Below, piece by piece: positions 6,001 through 9,735 of a stretch of 9,735 nt of DNA. How positions within the stretch are numbered: the first letter of the stretch is position 1; each line of letters opens with the position of its first letter. The DNA is taken from positions 1 through 9,735 of the forward strand of contig JAIQGB010000131.1 of NCBI GenBank assembly GCA_020072905.1, in the 5' to 3' direction. The notes below the pieces were generated by a model, which was given only the letters and a program-made list of their open reading frames with translations, had not been told where the DNA came from and did not search any database. The translations under genes were made by a program, and so were the position numbers. This DNA comes from Terriglobia bacterium (GTDB taxonomy: Bacteria; Acidobacteriota; Terriglobia; UBA7540).

Positions 6001-7035
6001 ATGAACGGCTTTCGCCCCAGCGTCAAGCCCTTTGCGCCACGCGCGGGCCGCTGGCGGGAGCGATGCATCTCCGTGCGCGGGTTCGCCCTTCTTGGCGTGT
6101 GCGTGGTGTTGTCGACTTGTTCGGCATACGGCACCGATGCATCATTGCAGAACTACGTCCGCACGCTCAAGCGCGGCCGTCCGGGTGTGGCCCTGGTCAC
6201 CAACCCCGCGACCGGGGAGATCTTGGCCTTAACGAACGCCGAGATGGCCTTCGAGCACGCTTTTCCGCCGGGCTCTACAGCCAAGATTGTGGCTGCGGCC
6301 ACGGCGCTTGAAGAAGGCTTGATCTCGCCCCGTGACCATATCTTCTGCCACCGCGTGCCACCCTTGCTCGGTGAAGCATTCCACTGCTCGCACCCGCAGC
6401 CGGGAGGACCGTTCACACTGACGGGGGCGCTCGCGAACTCCTGCAACTACTTCTTTGCCGCGCTCAGCACCCGCTTGACGGCGGAGGCATTGGCGCACGG
6501 CTACGCGAGGTTTGGATTCGGCAGCCCGGTCGCGGGACCGAATGCAACCGGGAACGCAGGGCAAATCCGGGTTGACGGAGACGCTGCCGCCAAGGCGCAG
6601 GCGGCGCTCGGCGAAAGGACGATCCTGGTTACGCCGGCACAATTGCTGCTTGCCTATTCGGCCATCGCGACGCGCGGAACGGTCCTCAGCCTGTGGCAAG
6701 GGCCGCCGGCTCGCCATCCCTCTCCGCTTCGCCGCGTGGATTTGCGGCCGGAGACGTTCGACACGATTGAGGCCGGTCTCGAGGAGTGCGTCCGCTCGGG
6801 AACCGGCCAAGGCGCGGCTGTCGAGGGCGTGCGCGTGGCCGGCAAAACGGGAACCTCGCGGATCCCGGGCGGCACGGGGGCGACGCACGCGTGGTTTGTC
6901 GGCTACGCGCCGGTGGGTGCCCCGGAGATCGCCGTGGTCGTCTTCCTGGAACGCGGCACGGGCGCGCGCGGCGCGGCGCCGCTGGCGGGAAAGATCTTGA
7001 GGCGATATTTCGCCCTCGCAAGGCGGACGCCGTGA
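6001..7035 (+). CDS. Minimal penicillin-binding protein transpeptidase
   Basis: This is a serine DD-transpeptidase-fold protein of at most 344 residues, expected to cross-link or bind peptidoglycan peptides in the periplasm. All three active-site motifs are present: SxxK as S92-T-A-K95 in FPPGSTAKIVAA, SxN as S147-C-N149 in ANSCNYFF, and KTG as K282-T-G in AGKTGTSR. The start of the domain, GVALVTNPATGEILAL, and TPAQLLLAYSAIATRGT (211-227) resemble class B PBPs and FtsI/MrdA-like transpeptidase domains. There is no N-terminal dimerisation or glycosyltransferase domain. A hydrophobic stretch (27-40) ends LSTC, close to but not a canonical lipobox. No Shine-Dalgarno precedes the ATG at 6001. 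GTG at 6073 would give a neater signal peptide and has GGGAG at 6056-6060, though 12 bases away. The stop codon overlaps the next gene's start, so the two products are probably translationally coupled. An inactive beta-lactamase-like sensor is a less likely alternative. Confidence 0.88.
   Translation: MNGFRPSVKPFAPRAGRWRERCISVRGFALLGVCVVLSTCSAYGTDASLQNYVRTLKRGRPGVALVTNPATGEILALTNAEMAFEHAFPPGSTAKIVAAATALEEGLISPRDHIFCHRVPPLLGEAFHCSHPQPGGPFTLTGALANSCNYFFAALSTRLTAEALAHGYARFGFGSPVAGPNATGNAGQIRVDGDAAAKAQAALGERTILVTPAQLLLAYSAIATRGTVLSLWQGPPARHPSPLRRVDLRPETFDTIEAGLEECVRSGTGQGAAVEGVRVAGKTGTSRIPGGTGATHAWFVGYAPVGAPEIAVVVFLERGTGARGAAPLAGKILRRYFALARRTP
7032..7035 (+). promoter_or_regulatory. GTGA start/stop overlap coupling the transpeptidase and SpoIID-like genes
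   Basis: GTG (7032-7034) starts the SpoIID-like frame and TGA (7033-7035) ends the transpeptidase frame. Such four-base overlaps usually mean that translation of the second gene depends on the first, keeping the two products in fixed proportion. AAGGCGG at 7020-7026 is a moderate Shine-Dalgarno inside the first gene. Confidence 0.75.
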
Positions 7036-8822
7036 ACGCTCCATGTCTTGTCCGATGTCTTTGTCTTGCGGCGGTCACCGTCGCGCCCCTCGATGGACGG
7101 GACATTCGTGTTGAACTGTTCTCCGGGAAGAACATCTCGGCGCTAACGCTCGAAGCGGGCAACGGTTCGCTGCGCATTTGTGGGCCGCCACGCCGCAACC
7201 GCTGCTTCGAAGTGAAGGCCAGCGCGCAAGCGCACTGCGTGGCGCTAAGCGCGAGCATCCGCTGCACGAGCGGCGACAGGGTCGAGGAGTTCCGAATTGC
7301 TTCCTTTGTTGCCCGGGAACCCTTCCGATTGACGGCTGCGACAGGCGCACAGGGCGCAGCGTCTACACCCGCCGTGGCCCTTCGAAGTGCCGAAGCGTTG
7401 CCGGCGGCGCGCGGCCTGCGCGTGATCGCGTCGATCGGTCTCGAAGACTACGTCACCGGAGTTCTGGCGGGGGAAGCGGCAACCCTCAAGAATCCCGAGG
7501 CCCTCGCGGCGATGGCGGTGGTGGCGCGCTCTTGGGCCGAGCGGTCGCGCGGACGGCATCGCGCCGAAGGTTTCGATTTCTGCTCACTGACGCATTGCCA
7601 GTTTCTCCGCATGCCGGCAGAGACAACGATCGGTTCTTCACCTGCCGCAGAGGCGGCGAGAAAGACCGAGGGCCGCGTGCTCGAGTATCACGGCAAGCTC
7701 GCTGACACTTACTACGGCGCCTGCTGTGGCGGAGTTACGGAAGCCGCCGGCGAGGTCTGGCGCGACCGCCATGCCGCCTACCTCACGAACGTGAACGATC
7801 CGTACTGCGTTCGCAGCGAGCAGGCCCACTGGCAGCAGACGCTGTCGCTCGAGAATATCGAGAACGTGCTGCGAGCAACGGGCGGCGAGTCGTTCCATGG
7901 ACCGTTGCGCCACGTCGTCATCGAGTCACGCACGGTTTCGGGGCGGGCACGCGCGCTGCGGCTGGTCGGATCCGGCCCGCAAAAGATTGATGCGAACGAG
8001 TTCCGTTTTGCCCTGAACCGCGCACTCGGCTGGAATACTCTGAAGAGCAGTCTCTACAACATCGAACGTCGGGGCGACACGCTGGTTTTCACGGGCCGGG
8101 GCTTGGGTCACGGCGTCGGCCTCTGCCAGGCAGGCGCCGAGCAGATGGGGCAGATGGGCATCGGGTTCGAAGGAATCCTCGCCCACTATTTTCCGGGCAC
8201 GACATTGGGCAGTTTGAGCGGCCAGGAGGACGCGCGGTTTCTATCCAGCGAACACTTTGAGATGGTTTTCCCTGCCCGCCAGGAGCGGTTGGTGCCGACC
8301 GCTCTCGAGGTCTTGGAGGCGCAGCGCCGCAAACTCGGCCCGCGCGCCGACGTTCTGCCGACGCGCATCCGCGTGCGGACCTGGCAAACGACCGCGGACT
8401 TTATTCATGCCATGCGGCAGCCGGGCTGGGTGGCAGGCACGAATGACGGGCGGGCAATCGATCTCCAGCCTCTCGACCTCCTCAAACGCAAGGGCATCCT
8501 CGAATCCACGCTCCGTCACGAGTTGACGCATCTCGTCGTCCGCCGCCTGCGCGCGGCGGACGTGCCACGCTGGTATGAAGAGGGGCTGGTCCTGTTCCTG
8601 ACCGGCGAACCCGTGGAGAGCGAATCGCGAGCGCTCGACCGGCACCGCAGTTTGGAACTGTGCCTCACCGAGCCGCGCTCGGAAAGCGAGATGCGCGCTG
8701 CGTACGCGCTGGCCCTTGACCGGGTTCGCGAACTCGCCCGGCGGAAAGGCGAGGCCGCTCTCTGGCAGGCGCTCGGGCGGCCAAGTCCCGAGGACCTGCG
8801 CTGGTTCAAGAGCCCACCTTAA
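7032..8822 (+). CDS. SpoIID/LytB-like lytic transglycosylase fused to a HExxH gluzincin-like peptidase domain
   Basis: I chose the GTG at 7032, which overlaps the transpeptidase stop (GTGA) and has AAGGCGG at 7020-7026. It gives 596 residues with a short signal peptide (about 1-22); an ATG further upstream would overlap the transpeptidase by 250 bp and is implausible. The SpoIID region (about 128-395) shows LEDYVTGVLAGE with candidate catalytic E148, the possible zinc cysteines C184 and C189 in FDFCSLTHCQF, YYGACCGGVTEAAGEVW (228-243), and GRGLGHGVGLCQAGAEQMG (356-374), all hallmarks of the family that cuts glycan strands. Residues about 415-596 add HELTH (496-500) and WYEEGLVLFLTG (514-525), the HExxH and downstream glutamate (E517) of Peptidase_MA-like metalloproteases. 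Both active sites look intact. The protein should act on the wall outside the inner membrane. The target of the peptidase domain is unknown. Confidence 0.9.
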   Translation: MNAPCLVRCLCLAAVTVAPLDGRDIRVELFSGKNISALTLEAGNGSLRICGPPRRNRCFEVKASAQAHCVALSASIRCTSGDRVEEFRIASFVAREPFRLTAATGAQGAASTPAVALRSAEALPAARGLRVIASIGLEDYVTGVLAGEAATLKNPEALAAMAVVARSWAERSRGRHRAEGFDFCSLTHCQFLRMPAETTIGSSPAAEAARKTEGRVLEYHGKLADTYYGACCGGVTEAAGEVWRDRHAAYLTNVNDPYCVRSEQAHWQQTLSLENIENVLRATGGESFHGPLRHVVIESRTVSGRARALRLVGSGPQKIDANEFRFALNRALGWNTLKSSLYNIERRGDTLVFTGRGLGHGVGLCQAGAEQMGQMGIGFEGILAHYFPGTTLGSLSGQEDARFLSSEHFEMVFPARQERLVPTALEVLEAQRRKLGPRADVLPTRIRVRTWQTTADFIHAMRQPGWVAGTNDGRAIDLQPLDLLKRKGILESTLRHELTHLVVRRLRAADVPRWYEEGLVLFLTGEPVESESRALDRHRSLELCLTEPRSESEMRAAYALALDRVRELARRKGEAALWQALGRPSPEDLRWFKSPP

Positions 8823-8857
8823 AATTCTGCGAGTGTTTCAATCGAGCGCAGCGGGCT

Positions 8858-9658
8858 TCACGGCGGGGAGGTTTCTGCCGGCGGGGAACTGAGGCGCGCG
8901 AGCGAAAGCATCCAGAAGAGCCATCCGACGATGATCAAGACCAGAGAGATTCCCATGCGGATGAGCATCTGGGCGTAGTCCCAGAATCCTACGGCGACTT
9001 TGGGAGGCCAGGCGGCGAACAGCCAGGCGAGACCTCCGAAAATCACAAGACTCAACAGACTGGTGAAAAAGGATGCACGCCAGCAGCAGTTTGCCAGGGT
9101 GCGCAAGGCGCGCCGGCGGACTTCGCGCCAGCCTGCGGCGTGGACGATCAGGAAGAGGCTGAGGAGGAATCCCCAGACGACGATCCACACGAGCCCTTCA
9201 ATGACCGAGAAGACTCTTCCCACACTCTCGGGACTGACAGCTTTTTCGGAGTGGAACGTCAGGAATGACGCGACCTCAAGAGCCCGCTCATCGGCAAGAG
9301 AAAAGAGCCCATGGAGAAGCAGGACGAAGATTCCGGCGAAGATGACGCTCCCCAAAGCCCGGGCGTAATGCCGGCGGTTGAACCCCAGTAGACTGCGCAG
9401 GCCCAAGTGAGTCGCGGCCGCCGCGGCGCTCGAGGTGCTCGCGGCCGCGCCTGCCAGTACGCCGACCAACACGGCGATTTGAACGACGGCCCAGAACAGC
9501 GCAAGGATCAGGAGGAGCAGCGAAGATTCCGGCAGCCACAGCCATTGATAGACGCCGTAGCCCCAGAGGGCGGCAATCACCGCGAGCGCGCCCACAACGG
9601 CTGGGCTGCGCGCCACGACCGCCAGGCTCCACTTCCAGGTGGCGAGGGCGTTCCTCAT
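8858..9658 (-). CDS. Six-helix integral membrane protein of unknown function
   Basis: This 266-residue protein is not one I recognise. Hydrophobic segments at about 20-40, 46-70, 101-121, 150-173, 195-216 and 233-254 suggest six transmembrane helices. Arg-rich stretches at 94-100 (NRRHYAR) and 178-186 (REVRRRALR) suggest which loops are cytoplasmic. There are no ATP-binding, metal-binding or catalytic motifs that I can name. An Ala/Ser-rich stretch at 70-83 follows the second helix. The start is well supported: GAGGT (minus strand 9670-9666) lies seven bases upstream, and the ATG overlaps the stop of the preceding gene as ATGA, so it is probably translated as part of that operon. It converges on the SpoIID-like gene with a 35-bp gap and no visible terminator. 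It could be a permease subunit or an uncharacterised envelope protein; no function is assigned. Confidence 0.75.
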   Translation of the reverse strand: MRNALATWKWSLAVVARSPAVVGALAVIAALWGYGVYQWLWLPESSLLLLILALFWAVVQIAVLVGVLAGAAASTSSAAAAATHLGLRSLLGFNRRHYARALGSVIFAGIFVLLLHGLFSLADERALEVASFLTFHSEKAVSPESVGRVFSVIEGLVWIVVWGFLLSLFLIVHAAGWREVRRRALRTLANCCWRASFFTSLLSLVIFGGLAWLFAAWPPKVAVGFWDYAQMLIRMGISLVLIIVGWLFWMLSLARLSSPPAETSPP

Positions 9659-9735
9659 TCGTTCGACCTCAATTCATACGGTCTCAACGCGGGGTCACCG
9701 TGACCGTCACGCTGCGCGTTGACGCTTGCCGCGCC
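9655..9735 (-). CDS. C-terminal tail of a gene extending past the right edge
   Basis: The minus-strand frame ending at TGA 9657-9655 is open to the window edge and reads as 26 codons ending DPALRPYELRSNE. Its stop overlaps the next gene's start as ATGA, an arrangement typical of co-translated genes and the main evidence that this is coding. Too little is present to name a family. Confidence 0.5.
   Translation of the reverse strand, partial: GAASVNAQRDGHGDPALRPYELRSNE

Noticed and set aside
6786..7031. N-terminal extension of the SpoIID-like frame to an ATG at 6786
   Set aside because: It would overlap the transpeptidase C-terminus, including the KTG motif, by about 250 bp and would bury the signal peptide that starts at GTG 7032. 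The extension reads as Arg/Gly-rich shadow.
6229..7044. Minus-strand open frame of 271 codons opposite the transpeptidase
   Set aside because: It is Arg-rich shadow sequence antisense to a gene with all three PBP motifs.
6001..8822. Idea that the SpoIID-like gene indicates an endospore former
   Set aside because: SpoIID/LytB domains occur in many non-sporulating phyla, and no other sporulation gene is present here. The Tat-signalled neighbours suggest a Gram-negative bacterium.

Overview
The window looks like a GC-rich Gram-negative bacterial contig. I lean towards Acidobacteriota (Bryobacterales/Solibacter-like). The basis is the style of the proteins: Tat-signalled aldo/keto reductase and NIPSNAP proteins, a non-sporulation SpoIID/LytB protein, and an Edd/IlvD sugar-acid dehydratase. 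This is an impression from protein content, not a phylogenetic result. No rRNA, tRNA, CRISPR array, transposase or phage gene was seen.

Layout, left to right. (1) 1-957, minus strand: an esterase-like protein fragment that runs off the left edge and has no usable N-terminus. Its reading frame begins abruptly at the stop codon of the next gene, in another frame. Its residue content looks more myxobacterial than the rest, so positions about 953-961 are a probable assembly chimera or recombination junction. (2) 958-2067, minus: a complete enolase-superfamily enzyme of the MenC / N-succinylamino-acid racemase group. (3) 2068-2253: a divergent control region with a candidate promoter, a leader hairpin and a strong ribosome binding site for the next gene. 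(4) 2254-3228, plus: an aldo/keto reductase with an N-terminal twin-arginine motif, followed by a perfect 11-bp hairpin. (5) 3367-5121, plus: an IlvD/Edd family dehydratase of the L-arabinonate dehydratase type. (6) 5161-5958, minus: a Tat-exported NIPSNAP-family protein, convergent with the dehydratase. (7) 6001-7035 and 7032-8822, plus: a minimal penicillin-binding transpeptidase overlapping by 4 bp (GTGA) with a SpoIID-like lytic transglycosylase that carries an extra C-terminal HExxH (gluzincin-like) peptidase domain. (8) 8858-9658, minus: a six-helix membrane protein of unknown function, overlapping by ATGA the last codons of another gene that leaves the window at the right edge.

How the genes fit together. 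Genes 2-6 look like small-molecule (sugar-acid, amino-acid or redox) metabolism. They are not one operon, because strands alternate and each has its own spacer. The most interesting unit is the coupled pair at 6001-8822. It would put a peptidoglycan cross-linker, a glycan-strand cleaving domain and a putative metallopeptidase under one transcript in the periplasm, which suggests a compact wall-remodelling module in a probably non-sporulating bacterium. Each domain family is known; whether this exact architecture has been described cannot be decided from the sequence alone.
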